From: Roseburia intestinalis L1-82
GTDB lineage: Bacteria; Bacillota; Clostridia; Lachnospirales; Lachnospiraceae
NCBI RefSeq assembly: GCF_900537995.1
Contig: NZ_LR027880.1
Location: 453,001 to 517,000, forward strand
Length of the DNA stretch: 64,000 bases
Direction: 5' to 3'
In this document: piece by piece, positions 34,669-43,752 of the stretch
How the letters are laid out: every line of letters starts with the position of its first letter
Numbering within the stretch: the first letter of the stretch is position 1
Translations under genes and position numbers: made by a program
The notes under the pieces: model-generated
The model's input: the letters and a program-made list of their open reading frames with translations, nothing else
Told to the model about the DNA's origin: nothing
Databases searched by the model: none

Positions 34669-35643
34669 TTGAACAGCATCATAAGCTGGGTTGGCGGCAA
34701 GAAAGCACTGCGCGATCTGATCTATCTGCGCATGCCGAAAAACTATGACCGCTACATAGAAGTATTTGGCGGTGGCGGCTGGGTTTTATTCGGAAAACCG
34801 CCGGATAAATGCATGGAGGTTTACAATGATTTCAATTCAAATCTTGCAAACCTCTTTTATTGTGTCAAGGAAAGGCCAATGGCACTGCTTCGGGAACTGT
34901 CCTTCCTGCCGCTCAACTCCAGAGATGAATTTACAACGCTGCGGAAATTTCTGGCCATGGAAGAATTTAAGAGTGAACATCTTGCGGAAGAATTGGAGAT
35001 TGCAACGCACTTCTTAAAAGAACCGGAGGCGGCAGAAATCCGTGACATCCTCATGGAGCGTGCCGCAGTAGGTGATGTGAAAAGGGCGGCGGCATTCTAT
35101 AAGATTATCCGCTACAGCTATGGGAGCGGATGCACCTCTTATGGATGCCAGCCTTTTGACATACGCAAAACCTTTACCATCATCTGGGAGGCAAACCGCA
35201 GGCTGAAGGATACCGTAATCGAGAATAAGGATTTTGAGGCACTCATCCGTCAATATGACAGACCGAATGCCTTTTTTTATTGCGATCCGCCGTATTTTGA
35301 AACCGAGGGACACTATGAGGTGGTGTTCCGTAAGGAAGATCATGTGAGGCTCAGGGATACCTTAAAAGGCATACAGGGAAAGTTCATGGTTTCCTATAAC
35401 GACTGTGCCTATATCCGTGAGCTGTATCAGGACTTTCAGATTGAAGCGGTGACAAGGATCAATAACCTTGCACAGAGGTATGACAACGGAAGTGAGTTCC
35501 CGGAAGTGCTGATCGCAAACTATGACATGGAGGAAAGAAAAAAAAGCATGCCGATGCAGATGAATCTGTTTGAACTGTATGGGGAACAGAAAACGGTCCG
35601 GTGGAGGGGAAAGGAGACAGAGGAAGAGCCACAGGACACATAA
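34669..35643 (+). CDS. D12-class N6-adenine DNA methyltransferase (Dam-like)
   Basis: 324 residues from a TTG with AGGAGGAAAA upstream. AdoMet-binding motif YIEVFGGGGWVLF near residue 28 and catalytic DPPY in FYCDPPYFET near residue 205 are intact; the N terminus (ISWVGGKKALRDLI) is typical of Dam enzymes. It methylates adenine in a short site, probably to protect element DNA from host restriction or to regulate transcription. No matching endonuclease gene is adjacent, so it looks like an orphan methylase. Confidence 0.9.
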   Translation: MNSIISWVGGKKALRDLIYLRMPKNYDRYIEVFGGGGWVLFGKPPDKCMEVYNDFNSNLANLFYCVKERPMALLRELSFLPLNSRDEFTTLRKFLAMEEFKSEHLAEELEIATHFLKEPEAAEIRDILMERAAVGDVKRAAAFYKIIRYSYGSGCTSYGCQPFDIRKTFTIIWEANRRLKDTVIENKDFEALIRQYDRPNAFFYCDPPYFETEGHYEVVFRKEDHVRLRDTLKGIQGKFMVSYNDCAYIRELYQDFQIEAVTRINNLAQRYDNGSEFPEVLIANYDMEERKKSMPMQMNLFELYGEQKTVRWRGKETEEEPQDT

Positions 35644-35665
35644 AAAAGGAAAAAAGGAGGAAAAC

Positions 35666-36115
35666 ATGCTTCAGTTAGTAGAAATGGAAGGAAAGATGAC
35701 GGAAAACGGGTGTATTGAGATTCCCGCAGTGGTGTTAGAGCAGGCTGGTATCTGTACCGGTGACACCGTGAAACTTGTGTATATGGCAGAGGACGGGGAA
35801 CTTAAGAACACGGCAAAGGAGTTCCTGCTTGCAAGGGCAGGACAGGATGTGGCAGAGGAACTGGCAAAGGAGGAAAACATTGCGTTCCAGATACCGGAAG
35901 AATTATTAAGGGATGCCGGAATCCCGATGGACGCAGACCTTGACATTGTGTGTCAGGAAGGACGCATTATCATCCTGCCGTCAGAACTTGTGCAGGGGAC
36001 GGAAGTGCCGGAGGAACTGCTTGCCATCTGCAGGGAGCTTGGCATCACGGAGGATAAGGTAAACATCATCTTGCGGACCACAGAGGAGGGGACGGATGAA
36101 AAAACCGGTGTATAA
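35666..36115 (+). CDS. Double AbrB-like protein
   Basis: 149 residues. Two copies of the AbrB/MazE-type beta motif can be seen: residues 8-40 (GCIEIPAVVLEQAGICTGD) and 75-110 (AFQIPEELLRDAGIPMDAD). Such proteins bind DNA as swapped dimers. It overlaps the next AbrB-like gene by 20 bases. Possibly a regulator of this operon. Confidence 0.65.
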   Translation: MLQLVEMEGKMTENGCIEIPAVVLEQAGICTGDTVKLVYMAEDGELKNTAKEFLLARAGQDVAEELAKEENIAFQIPEELLRDAGIPMDADLDIVCQEGRIIILPSELVQGTEVPEELLAICRELGITEDKVNIILRTTEEGTDEKTGV

Positions 36116-36383
36116 GCTGTTAGACGAAAAAGGACGTATCCTGATTCCGAAAGAATTCCGCCAGATGGCAGAGCTTGAGAGCGGGGATATCGTAAAGCTG
36201 TCCATGAGCAGTGGAAAGATTGTGGTATCCAAAGTAGATATCGTTGAGATGGGGAGTCAGGACCCGCAGGCAGTGGAAGCCTATGTAAATGCAGCGGTAA
36301 AACATATGAGTCCTGCAAAACAGGTGGCGCTTGCGGCAAGGATTCTGAAATTCGCACAGCAGGAGGGAGGTACGGATTGTTAA
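36096..36383 (+). CDS. AbrB/SpoVT-family transcription regulator
   Basis: 95 residues. The N-terminal 50 residues are a clear SpoVT-AbrB domain (LLDEKGRILIPKEFRQMAELESGDIV). The rest is a short helical tail. Likely controls the pilus and transfer genes downstream, by position. Starts inside the previous gene and ends inside the next, so the four genes from 35666 to 37155 form one coupled set. Confidence 0.8.
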   Translation: MKKPVYKLLDEKGRILIPKEFRQMAELESGDIVKLSMSSGKIVVSKVDIVEMGSQDPQAVEAYVNAAVKHMSPAKQVALAARILKFAQQEGGTDC

Positions 36384-36622
36384 GGAATAAGTACAGGGCA
36401 TTTGAAATCAAAGACGATCAGGTCAGCCAGACGCTGGTGGACGGGAATCTCTGCTCCATTGCAGAATTTATCCGGCACTGCAGTGAGGGAAGCATCATCA
36501 CCCTGCACACCATGGAGGGCGAACCGTTTTTGATCGGACTCTCCAAGATGTTTGTATTCTGCGGGGACAAGGCATTCTTAGACAGGCAGTTAATCCCTTA
36601 CCTGCGCAGCATGGGTGGGTAA
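36377..36622 (+). CDS. Hypothetical small protein
   Basis: 81 residues from a TTG behind GGAGGGAGG. No recognised domain; alternating beta segments (SIITLHTMEGEPFLIGL). The stop abuts the start of the next gene. Coupled translation with its neighbours suggests it is real. Confidence 0.6.
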   Translation: MLRNKYRAFEIKDDQVSQTLVDGNLCSIAEFIRHCSEGSIITLHTMEGEPFLIGLSKMFVFCGDKAFLDRQLIPYLRSMGG

Positions 36623-37155
36623 TGCGTATGAAAAGGATTTATGTTCAGAACGGGATTGTATTTTATTATGGGAATCCGGCTGGCTATCTGGGAGATGGGA
36701 CAGCAGTCATCGACTGCATGTTCCAGAAAGAGGAGCTGGTTTCGTTTGTGAAGGAACAGTTTTTGGTGGAACCCGTATTCCGGGAGGGTGTGTATGACCG
36801 GCTGTCGGAGGGAGGTGGTGTCAAAGAGACAGCGGAGGTCAGTATCGGGGAAGGGAGGAGGCTTAGAATCTATCAACTGGGACAGGACAGTCCAATCATG
36901 ATGCGGTTTATCAGTCTGGCAGAGAGAAAAAAGAGAGGGTATGACAGACCGCGCAGGGAGGAATATGTCAGAGTCTATGAGGGGGAGATAGAAAACTATA
37001 GTCTGGAGGAAGTCTGGGAGAAATACGGACGGAGAGTACCGGAAGGGTTTCAGGGACATGCATTGTCCATTTCGGATGTGGTCGAGTTTGCGGATGGGGA
37101 AGTCAGCCGCTTTTTCTATGTCGAGCCATCCGGGTATGAGGAAATCAGATTTTAA
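36622..37155 (+). CDS. Protein with a C-terminal YodL-like domain
   Basis: 177 residues. The last 55 residues fit the YodL-like pattern (YSLEEVWEKYGRRVPEGF, then HALSISDVVEF and RFFYVEPSGYEEI) seen in many accessory proteins of clostridial elements. The N-terminal part (IVFYYGNPAGYLGDG) is unassigned. Function unknown. Start at 36622 or at the ATG at 36628. Confidence 0.65.
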   Translation: MRMKRIYVQNGIVFYYGNPAGYLGDGTAVIDCMFQKEELVSFVKEQFLVEPVFREGVYDRLSEGGGVKETAEVSIGEGRRLRIYQLGQDSPIMMRFISLAERKKRGYDRPRREEYVRVYEGEIENYSLEEVWEKYGRRVPEGFQGHALSISDVVEFADGEVSRFFYVEPSGYEEIRF

Positions 37156-37169
37156 CAAGGAGGAGCATT

Positions 37170-37583
37170 ATGCCAAAGGCAAAAACTGCCCAGAGCCGGG
37201 CAGAAACCACAGAACAGCTGGCACCATCCGGAGCAGGGAACAAAGAAAACTCCCTGCTCCAGTTTGATGTGCGCATCCAGTCCATCCGGCCGAGGGAAAG
37301 CATCAAGGGAACGGCATCCGTAAACATCAACGGGGCATTTGCAATCCGGGGTGTCAAGATCATTGAGGGAAGCAATGGACTGTTTGTTTCCATGCCAAGC
37401 TATAAGGTTGGGAATGAGTACAAGGACATCTGTTTCCCTATCACGCAGGAATGCAGAAAACAGCTCCATGAAGCAGTCATCGGAGCTTATGAGCAGGCAA
37501 TCTCGCAGGGGCAGGACACGGTGGCAAAGCATCATGGGATGCAGGCACCGGAAGGACAGCCGATGGAGATGGCAGGAATGTAA
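37170..37583 (+). CDS. SpoVG-family nucleic-acid-binding protein 1, Met-type tail
   Basis: 137 residues with AAGGAGG upstream. Residues 28-115 match SpoVG: FDVRIQSIRPRESIKG, AFAIRGVKIIEGSNGLFVSMPS and a closing helix. SpoVG proteins bind DNA and RNA and adjust gene expression in Firmicutes. Here the core is framed by an N-terminal extension and a C-terminal tail ending MEMAGM, a variant of the shared methionine tail. A paralogue follows at 37955, with the pilin gene between them. Confidence 0.83.
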   Translation: MPKAKTAQSRAETTEQLAPSGAGNKENSLLQFDVRIQSIRPRESIKGTASVNINGAFAIRGVKIIEGSNGLFVSMPSYKVGNEYKDICFPITQECRKQLHEAVIGAYEQAISQGQDTVAKHHGMQAPEGQPMEMAGM

Positions 37584-37663
37584 CAGGATAAAACCAGAGA
37601 ACATAGAGCGGACCGCACAGGAACGGTCCGGCAGACCATGAGAAAAAATTGGAGGAAAAAGAT

Positions 37664-37894
37664 ATGAGAAATATGATGAAAAAAGCAGCACAGAATGTAA
37701 AGGCAGTTGCCGTAAGAGCAGGGATGTTAATGAAGGATACCAAGGGTGAGAACTATGTGGATACGGCGGTCAAAATCCTGATCGCAGTCGTTCTCGGCGC
37801 ACTGCTCCTGGCAGGTCTTTATGCACTCTTCGGGGATGTGGTGATGCCTACCCTTACCCAGAGAATTCAGGACATGTTTAACTACGCAGGATAA
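37664..37894 (+). CDS. Flp/Tad-type prepilin (DUF6133-like)
   Basis: 76 residues from the ATG at 37664 (GGAGG at 37651-37655). A basic leader of about 27 residues ends in TKG, followed by ENYVDTAVKI and a 20-residue hydrophobic helix, then a short polar tail. This is the class of type IVb prepilins cut by a GxGD peptidase after the glycine. The same KGExYxDxAV motif occurs in the TadE-like protein at 43852. It is the likely major pilin. A GC-rich hairpin (CGGACCG/CGGTCCG near 37607-37628) precedes it and may stabilise its mRNA. Confidence 0.75.
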   Translation: MRNMMKKAAQNVKAVAVRAGMLMKDTKGENYVDTAVKILIAVVLGALLLAGLYALFGDVVMPTLTQRIQDMFNYAG

Positions 37895-37954
37895 GGGACA
37901 CCGGTCCAGAACAGTGAAACAGGAAAAATAACAGAAGGATATGGAGGAAAACAG

Positions 37955-38371
37955 ATGCCTAGAAGAGCAAATACACAGACACAGCAGGAAGCAGTACAGG
38001 AAAATGCCGCAGTGCAGGCAGACGCAGGGGCAGACATGCAGATGGAGGCTGCCATTACAAAAACACAGCCGGAAAAGGGCGTCCTTGCCCTTGCCGATGT
38101 AAAAATCGGGGATTTCATGACGATCCGAAATGTCAGAATCAAGGAAGATGACTACGGGCTGACCGTTGCCATGCCGAAAACAAAGGCAGGAGCAAATGAA
38201 CAGTACAGGGATGCGGTGTTCTTTGCCGACAGGGGAACCAAGGAAAAATTTGACCAGACGGTACAGAAAGCGTATGAAACTTTTATGCACCAGCAGACGG
38301 ATCTGGACGAGGAACCGGAGGAGGCAGAGGAGCTGGAACAGGAAGAAGGCGGCATGAACATGGGAATGTAA
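37955..38371 (+). CDS. SpoVG-family protein 2 with a GMNMGM tail
   Basis: 138 residues with GGAGG upstream. SpoVG core at about residues 38-112 (VKIGDFMTIRNVRIKEDDYG, then LTVAMPKTK). Both ends are extended: an N-terminal Ala/Gln-rich segment and an acidic C-terminal segment ending EEGGMNMGM. The core differs clearly from the paralogue at 37170, so the duplication is old while the tails remain similar. Function as a nucleic-acid binder is inferred from the family. Confidence 0.8.
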   Translation: MPRRANTQTQQEAVQENAAVQADAGADMQMEAAITKTQPEKGVLALADVKIGDFMTIRNVRIKEDDYGLTVAMPKTKAGANEQYRDAVFFADRGTKEKFDQTVQKAYETFMHQQTDLDEEPEEAEELEQEEGGMNMGM

Positions 38372-38372
38372 C

Positions 38373-38792
38373 ATGATAAGGCTGGCTTTCTTTTTTTCTG
38401 CCCTGTCTTTGGCGGCGGTCATGGATATACGGACAAGGACCATCCCGGACTGGCTGGTTGTTCTGGTGGCACTTACCAGCGTGCTGCCACCGGGAACACC
38501 AAATTTTTTGGGTGTTCTTGCAGGACTTCCGCTGCTCCTTGCAGGGATTACCATAGGAGGAATCGGCGGAGGGGATGTGAAACTCATGGGGGCATGCGGC
38601 CTGATACTTGGAGCGAGCCAAGCGCTTACGGGACTGTTCCTTGCATTGTGTCTGCTGGTGCTGTGGCATGCGGCAGGGAACATGGGCAGAAAAAAGAACA
38701 GAAAGAAACAAAAAGAGGAGAAGGAACAGGCATACCCGCTTGTTCCGTTTCTTTTTGCAGGAATGCTGATTGGTATCTGGATAGGAGGTTAA
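38373..38792 (+). CDS. cpaA: CpaA-type prepilin peptidase
   Basis: 139 residues with four or so membrane segments. The two catalytic aspartates are visible: Asp18 in VMDIRTRTIPD and the GxGD aspartate in GIGGGDVKLMGA near residue 70. It removes the leader of Flp-type pilins and pseudopilins at the membrane. Short length without a methylation domain is normal for CpaA/TadV. It begins one base after the SpoVG 2 stop. Confidence 0.88.
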   Translation: MIRLAFFFSALSLAAVMDIRTRTIPDWLVVLVALTSVLPPGTPNFLGVLAGLPLLLAGITIGGIGGGDVKLMGACGLILGASQALTGLFLALCLLVLWHAAGNMGRKKNRKKQKEEKEQAYPLVPFLFAGMLIGIWIGG

Positions 38793-38796
38793 AGAA

Positions 38797-38892
38797 TTGA
38801 AAAAGAAATTATTACTGGCAGGGATTGTGGCACTGCTTGCAGGAACTGTCATGGCAGCAAGAAAGAAAAAATATACGGAGACATCGAGATAG
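38797..38892 (+). CDS. Small single-span membrane peptide
   Basis: 31 residues from a TTG with GGAGG at 38784-38788. One hydrophobic stretch (LLLAGIVALLAGTVMAA) between lysine clusters at both ends. Lies between the prepilin peptidase and cpaB genes. No known family; the strong ribosome site argues that it is translated. Confidence 0.55.
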   Translation: MKKKLLLAGIVALLAGTVMAARKKKYTETSR

Positions 38893-38907
38893 GAGGAGAA
38901 GAGAATC

Positions 38908-39756
38908 ATGAAACTGTTAAAAAACCGTACTGTTCTTGGGGTACTCTGCATTGCAGTGTCCCTGCTCATCTGTTTTGCAGTAACACCGCTTGTCAATGCC
39001 GGACTGTCCCAAAAGACCACAATCGTGCGTTTTGTAAAGGACGTTAAGGCAGGCGAAGAGATCAAAAAAGGAATGCTGCAGGAAGTCGAGGTGGGAGGTT
39101 ACAACCTGCCCGAAAATGTGTTAAGGAGCATCACGGAGGCGGAAGGAAAATATCTGACCGCAGATGTTTATGCAGGGGATTATATCGTAGCAGAAAAAGT
39201 AGCGGACGAGCCGGCTGCAGAAAATAAATACCTGTACAACTTAAACGGGGAAAAACAGGCAATCTCCATCACTATCAGTTCTTTTGCGGAAGGACTCTCC
39301 GGCAAATTAAAGAGCGGGGATATCGTGTCGGTCATCGCACCGGATTACCTGGGCAGCGGCGAGACAGTCATCCCGGCAGAATTAAAATATGTGGAGGTCA
39401 TCGCAGTGACGGCAAAGTCCGGCTATGATGCCAATACACAGGAGCAGGAAGAGGAGAAGGAGCTTCCGTCCACCGTCACGGTGTTAGTCAGACCGGAGCA
39501 GAGCAGACTGCTGGCAAGGCTGGAAGCAGAGGGAGAAATCCACCTGTCACTGGTATACAGGGGAGACAGCCAGAAAGCCGCACAGTTCATTGAAGCACAG
39601 GATCTGGTGCTGGAGGAGCTTCTGGAAGAAACCACAGAGGAAGAAGAGGTATCTGTTGTAAAAAATGAGGTGCCGAGGACAGGAGGGGAAGCGGATGCAG
39701 TGACGGCAGAAGAAACCTCGGCAGACGAGAAAAATGATACGGATATGGAGGAATAG
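38908..39756 (+). CDS. cpaB: CpaB/RcpC-type pilus assembly protein
   Basis: 282 residues. N-terminal membrane anchor (residues 8-30), then a SAF domain (about residues 40-105, VKDVKAGEEIKKGMLQEVEV) and the RcpC domain (AISITISSFAEGLSGKLKSGD). In Gram-negative Tad systems CpaB works with the secretin; in one-membrane bacteria it probably guides the pilus through the wall. The C-terminal 60 residues are acidic low complexity. Confidence 0.87.
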   Translation: MKLLKNRTVLGVLCIAVSLLICFAVTPLVNAGLSQKTTIVRFVKDVKAGEEIKKGMLQEVEVGGYNLPENVLRSITEAEGKYLTADVYAGDYIVAEKVADEPAAENKYLYNLNGEKQAISITISSFAEGLSGKLKSGDIVSVIAPDYLGSGETVIPAELKYVEVIAVTAKSGYDANTQEQEEEKELPSTVTVLVRPEQSRLLARLEAEGEIHLSLVYRGDSQKAAQFIEAQDLVLEELLEETTEEEEVSVVKNEVPRTGGEADAVTAEETSADEKNDTDMEE

Positions 39757-39759
39757 TGT

Positions 39760-40569
39760 TTGAATTTCATGAAAAATTCTTTGTTCCAGAGAAATCTGGA
39801 GCAGGAAAGGGAAGAAGAGATGCCGGAAGAGGGAGGCGTGCTTGCCGTGTGGGGCAGCCCTTCCTCTGGCAAGACGGTGGTGTCTGTGAAACTGGCAGAG
39901 CATCTGGCAAAGAAAAAAAGAAATGTCATCTTAATCCTTGCGGATATGGTCACGCCGCCGCTGCCCTACTTATGCGCACCGTCAGACATTGAACAGGAAA
40001 GGTCGTTGGGGAGCATTCTTGCCGCATCCCATGTGACGGAAAACCTCATCAAGAAGAACTGCATGTTCTACCGGAAGAATGATTATCTTTCCATGGTCGG
40101 GATGTTAAAGGGGGAGAATGTGTTCACCTATCCGCCCTATGAAAAAGAGCAGGCGGCAGAACTGCTCCAGCTTGCAGCACAGATCGCACCGTATGTCATC
40201 GTGGACTGCACCAGCAATATCGCATCGGATATCCTGTCGGCAGTCGCATTGATGGAGGCAGATACGGTATTAAGGCTGGCAGGGTGTGACTTAAAATCCA
40301 TCAGTTACTTATCCTCCCAGCTTCCACTGCTCTCAGACCACAAATGGGATGCCGACAAGCAGCTAAAGGCCGTGTCCAATATCAGACAGCAGGAGGCGAG
40401 CAGCCACATGGAACAGATCCTTGGCAGTGTGTCGTTCCAGATTCCGCACAGCAGTGAGGTGGAAGCACAGTTTTTAGAAGGGGAACTGCTTGGGGAACTC
40501 GGCTTGAAAGAGAGCCGGACATTCCGCAGGGAGATAGAGAAAATCAGCAGGGAGGTATTCGGGGTATGA
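39760..40569 (+). CDS. CpaE/TadZ-like P-loop ATPase
   Basis: 269 residues from a TTG (GGAGGA at 39747-39752; the ATG at 39769 is too far from it). P-loop WGSPSSGKTVVSVKLAEHL near residue 30. MinD/ParA-like proteins of this type place the pilus machine at a cell site. Overlaps the CpaF gene by four bases. Confidence 0.8.
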   Translation: MNFMKNSLFQRNLEQEREEEMPEEGGVLAVWGSPSSGKTVVSVKLAEHLAKKKRNVILILADMVTPPLPYLCAPSDIEQERSLGSILAASHVTENLIKKNCMFYRKNDYLSMVGMLKGENVFTYPPYEKEQAAELLQLAAQIAPYVIVDCTSNIASDILSAVALMEADTVLRLAGCDLKSISYLSSQLPLLSDHKWDADKQLKAVSNIRQQEASSHMEQILGSVSFQIPHSSEVEAQFLEGELLGELGLKESRTFRREIEKISREVFGV

Positions 40570-41921
40570 AAAACAACCAGAATCTGTTCTTTTCCCCGGA
40601 GGAAAAGGGAAGGGCGTTTTCGGATGTCTTAAAAGAGGTGCAGGAGTATATCTCCAGCAAATATTCCACGCTCATGGTAGAAGGCGGGAGCGAGGAAGTA
40701 AAACAGCAGGTCAAGCGGTACATCACAAAGTATATCTGCGACTACCGCATCACGGTAAAGGGAAAAACACAGGAACAGTTGATCGATGACCTTTACACGG
40801 AAATGGCAGAGTTTTCCTTCCTCACCAAGTACATTTTTGGAACCGGGATAGAGGAAATCGATATCAATTCCTGGCGGGATATCGAGATACAGTACAATGA
40901 CGGCAGGTGTGAAAAGCTGGAGGAACACTTCGAGTCCCCGGAGCATGCGGTCAATGTCATAAGGCGCATGCTCCATGTGTCGGGCATGGTGTTGGACAAT
41001 GCCTCCCCTGCGGTGTTAGGGCATCTGAGCAAAAATATCCGAATCGCCGTGTTAAAGACGCCGCTTGTGGATGAAGATGTGGGGATTGCAGCGTCCATCC
41101 GTATTGTCAATCCGCAGAGCCTGAAAAAGGAAAACTTTGTGGATGGCGGCACCGCAACAGGGGAAATGCTGGATTTTCTGGCAGAGTGCCTGCGTTATGG
41201 AATCAGCATCTGTGTTGCAGGAGCAACCAGTTCGGGAAAGACCACGCTTGCAGGCTGGCTGCTTACCACCATACCGGATGGAAAGCGCATCTTTACCATC
41301 GAAAACGGCAGCCGTGAGCTGGCACTTGTAAGGGAAAAGGATGGAAAAGTGACCAACAGTGTCATCCATACGCTGACCAGATACAGCGAAAATGAAAAGC
41401 AGAATATTGATCAGGACATGCTCCTCGATATGGCACTGCGTTTCAACCCGGAGATCATCTGTGTCGGGGAGATGCGTAGTTCGGAGGCGTACACGGCACA
41501 GGAATCGGCAAGAACCGGTCATACAGTGCTTACCACGATCCACAGCAACAGTTGTGAATCCACTTACAGCCGAATGAGGACACTGTGCAAGAGAAAATAT
41601 GACATGGATGATGAGGTGTTGATGGACCTTGTAACGGAGGCATTCCCTATCGTGGTGTTCACCAAGCAGCTTGAGAACCGCAAGAGAAAACTCATGGAAA
41701 TCATGGAGTGTGAGATCACGGCAGACGGAAAGCGGAAGTTTAACCCGCTGTACCGCTATGAGATCACCGAAAACCGGATGGAAGGGGACCGCTTTATCAT
41801 TAACGGCACGCATAAGAAGGTGTGCGGAATTTCCGAGAGCCTCAAAAAGAGATTTTTGGAAAACGGCATGCCAAAAGATGTGCTGGAAAGAATTGAAAAA
41901 GGAGGGGAGAAAGCATGCTGA
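40566..41921 (+). CDS. cpaF: CpaF/TadA-type secretion ATPase
   Basis: 451 residues. Walker A GATSSGKTTLAGWLL (near residue 220), the Asp box and Walker B IICVGEMRSSEAY (near 300) and the His box TGHTVLTTIHSN are intact. It is the hexameric motor that drives pilin assembly, in the same superfamily as VirB11. As no separate VirB11 is seen in this element, it might also serve the mating channel; that is speculation. Overlaps tadB by seven bases. Confidence 0.92.
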   Translation: MKNNQNLFFSPEEKGRAFSDVLKEVQEYISSKYSTLMVEGGSEEVKQQVKRYITKYICDYRITVKGKTQEQLIDDLYTEMAEFSFLTKYIFGTGIEEIDINSWRDIEIQYNDGRCEKLEEHFESPEHAVNVIRRMLHVSGMVLDNASPAVLGHLSKNIRIAVLKTPLVDEDVGIAASIRIVNPQSLKKENFVDGGTATGEMLDFLAECLRYGISICVAGATSSGKTTLAGWLLTTIPDGKRIFTIENGSRELALVREKDGKVTNSVIHTLTRYSENEKQNIDQDMLLDMALRFNPEIICVGEMRSSEAYTAQESARTGHTVLTTIHSNSCESTYSRMRTLCKRKYDMDDEVLMDLVTEAFPIVVFTKQLENRKRKLMEIMECEITADGKRKFNPLYRYEITENRMEGDRFIINGTHKKVCGISESLKKRFLENGMPKDVLERIEKGGEKAC

Positions 41922-42844
41922 CATTACAGGTCATTGCCTGCATCGGGATCATTACAGGGGCATTCCTGCTGTTCCACATCCGGCTAAATGACTTTACGGG
42001 GAACATTTTCCACAGGCTTTTGGACGCACCGAAAGGAATCCGTGAGGAGATACTGGAGGAAACCAAGCGCAGGAAAAAATCCTATTTCCGAAGGGAAATC
42101 GAGGAAGTACAGGCAATTTTGAAAACAACGGACAGGGAGGAGCTGTTCCCGCTTTTATGCACGGCATCCCTCCTGCTGTTTGCCGCAGGAGCAGCCATTG
42201 CCGTCATGATCGGAAATGTTTTTTTAATTCCGGTGCTGGCGTGCGGATTTTTATTTCTGCCGTTCTGGTACATCAGGCTGACCGCATCCCATTTCAAAAA
42301 GGATGTGTCATCGGAACTGGAAACCGCACTGTCCATTATTACAACGGCATACCTGCGAAGTGAGGACATCCTTACTTCGGTGGAGGAAAACCTCGAATAT
42401 TTAAATCCGCCGGTCAAGACCGTGTTTGCAGATTTTGTGTCAAGAATCCGCCTCATAGATCCAGACCTTGAAGCAGCCTTGGAGGAGCTTAAGGGAAAGA
42501 TTGAAAATGATGTGTTCATGGAGTGGGTGGATGCCTTAAAGTCCTGCCTGTATGACAGGTCACTAAAGACAACGCTGACACCGATCGTGGCGAAACTGTC
42601 GGACATGCGCATCGTGAATGCAGAGCTGGAATATCTGGTATTTGAACCCAGAAAGGAATTTATCACAATGGTGGTGTTGGCAGTGGGGAATATCCCGCTG
42701 TTATATTTCCTGAACCAGTCCTGGTACGATACGCTCATGCATACCATCCCCGGACAGATTATGCTGGCAGTTACCGGCGCAATTATTTTTGTTTCCACGG
42801 CATGCGTCATAAAACTGACAAAGCCGATTGAATACCGGACATAA
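41915..42844 (+). CDS. tadB: TadB-type pilus platform protein
   Basis: 309 residues. Membrane segments at about residues 3-20, 78-112, 250-270 and 280-300, and a cytoplasmic GspF-like domain in between (SSELETALSIITTAYLRSED). TadB and TadC form the platform on which CpaF acts. Family assignment follows from the neighbours and topology. Confidence 0.82.
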   Translation: MLTLQVIACIGIITGAFLLFHIRLNDFTGNIFHRLLDAPKGIREEILEETKRRKKSYFRREIEEVQAILKTTDREELFPLLCTASLLLFAAGAAIAVMIGNVFLIPVLACGFLFLPFWYIRLTASHFKKDVSSELETALSIITTAYLRSEDILTSVEENLEYLNPPVKTVFADFVSRIRLIDPDLEAALEELKGKIENDVFMEWVDALKSCLYDRSLKTTLTPIVAKLSDMRIVNAELEYLVFEPRKEFITMVVLAVGNIPLLYFLNQSWYDTLMHTIPGQIMLAVTGAIIFVSTACVIKLTKPIEYRT

Positions 42845-42858
42845 GGGGGAGGGATAAA

Positions 42859-43731
42859 TTGAAAATCGTACTGATAGTTGTATTCATCCTTACGGCATGC
42901 GGACTGTTCCTTCTGCTGTCGGGCATCTTAAAGCTGCCGACACTGCGGACCGGCAGGGCGATGATGCAGTCAGGGAAGAAAGAAAAGAAACTGCAGAAAA
43001 CACTGGATGCGTTCTACATGGACGGAGCGGCATACTTAGGAAAATACATCGGGATGAATGCCTACAAAAAAAGCAGGATGCAGAATGTCCTAAATGCGGC
43101 AGGACTTAAGATGACACCGGAAACCTATATGGCGTATGCCTATCTGAAGGCAGGGAGCATTTTTCTCCTGATCCTTCCGGCACTGCATGTATTTCCGCTG
43201 CTTGCCATCCTGCTCGTGCTTTTAGGAGTCATGGTCTACTATAAGGAGACAAGAAAAGCAGAAGAGCTGGTAAGGGAAAAAAGAGAGCAGATCGAGGGAG
43301 AGCTGTACCGTTTTGTTTCCACCATCACACAGGAGCTGAAAAACAGCAGGGATGTACTTTCCATGCTGGAGCATTATAAGGAAAATGCCGGGGAGATGTT
43401 CCAGAAGGAACTGGACATTGTGTGTGCCGACATGCGTTCCAGCAGCTATGAGGCAGCACTCACCCGTTTCGAGGCAAGGCTCAATTCCCCGCAGCTCTCC
43501 GATGTGGTCCGTGGACTGATTGGTGTGTTAAGAGGCGATGACGGTGCAGTGTATTTCCAGATGCTCACACACGACTTCAAGCAGGCAGAACTGCAGAGGT
43601 TAAAGGCAAAGGCAGCAAAAATCCCGCCGAAAATCCGTGTCTTTTCTTTTGCCATGCTCTTATGTTTCCTTGCAACCTATTTTGCCATCATCGGCTATGA
43701 GATCATAAAGTCCATGGGAACACTGTTCTGA
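42859..43731 (+). CDS. tadC: TadC-type pilus platform protein
   Basis: 290 residues from a TTG behind GGGGGAGGG. Membrane segments at the N terminus (2-22), at about 95-130 and at the C terminus (260-282). The GspF-type core has GELYRFVSTITQELKN. It is the usual partner of TadB and completes the inner-membrane platform. Confidence 0.82.
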   Translation: MKIVLIVVFILTACGLFLLLSGILKLPTLRTGRAMMQSGKKEKKLQKTLDAFYMDGAAYLGKYIGMNAYKKSRMQNVLNAAGLKMTPETYMAYAYLKAGSIFLLILPALHVFPLLAILLVLLGVMVYYKETRKAEELVREKREQIEGELYRFVSTITQELKNSRDVLSMLEHYKENAGEMFQKELDIVCADMRSSSYEAALTRFEARLNSPQLSDVVRGLIGVLRGDDGAVYFQMLTHDFKQAELQRLKAKAAKIPPKIRVFSFAMLLCFLATYFAIIGYEIIKSMGTLF

Positions 43732-43752
43732 TAAAAGCGCAGGAAGGAGAAA

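Noticed and set aside
37727..38683. Minus-strand open frame across the pilin and SpoVG genes
   Set aside because: It crosses three well-supported plus-strand genes and their ribosome sites.
40566..41921. CpaF-like ATPase as VirB11 of the mating channel
   Set aside because: The direct neighbours CpaE, TadB and TadC make the pilus motor the plain reading; a VirB11 role is kept only as a speculation.
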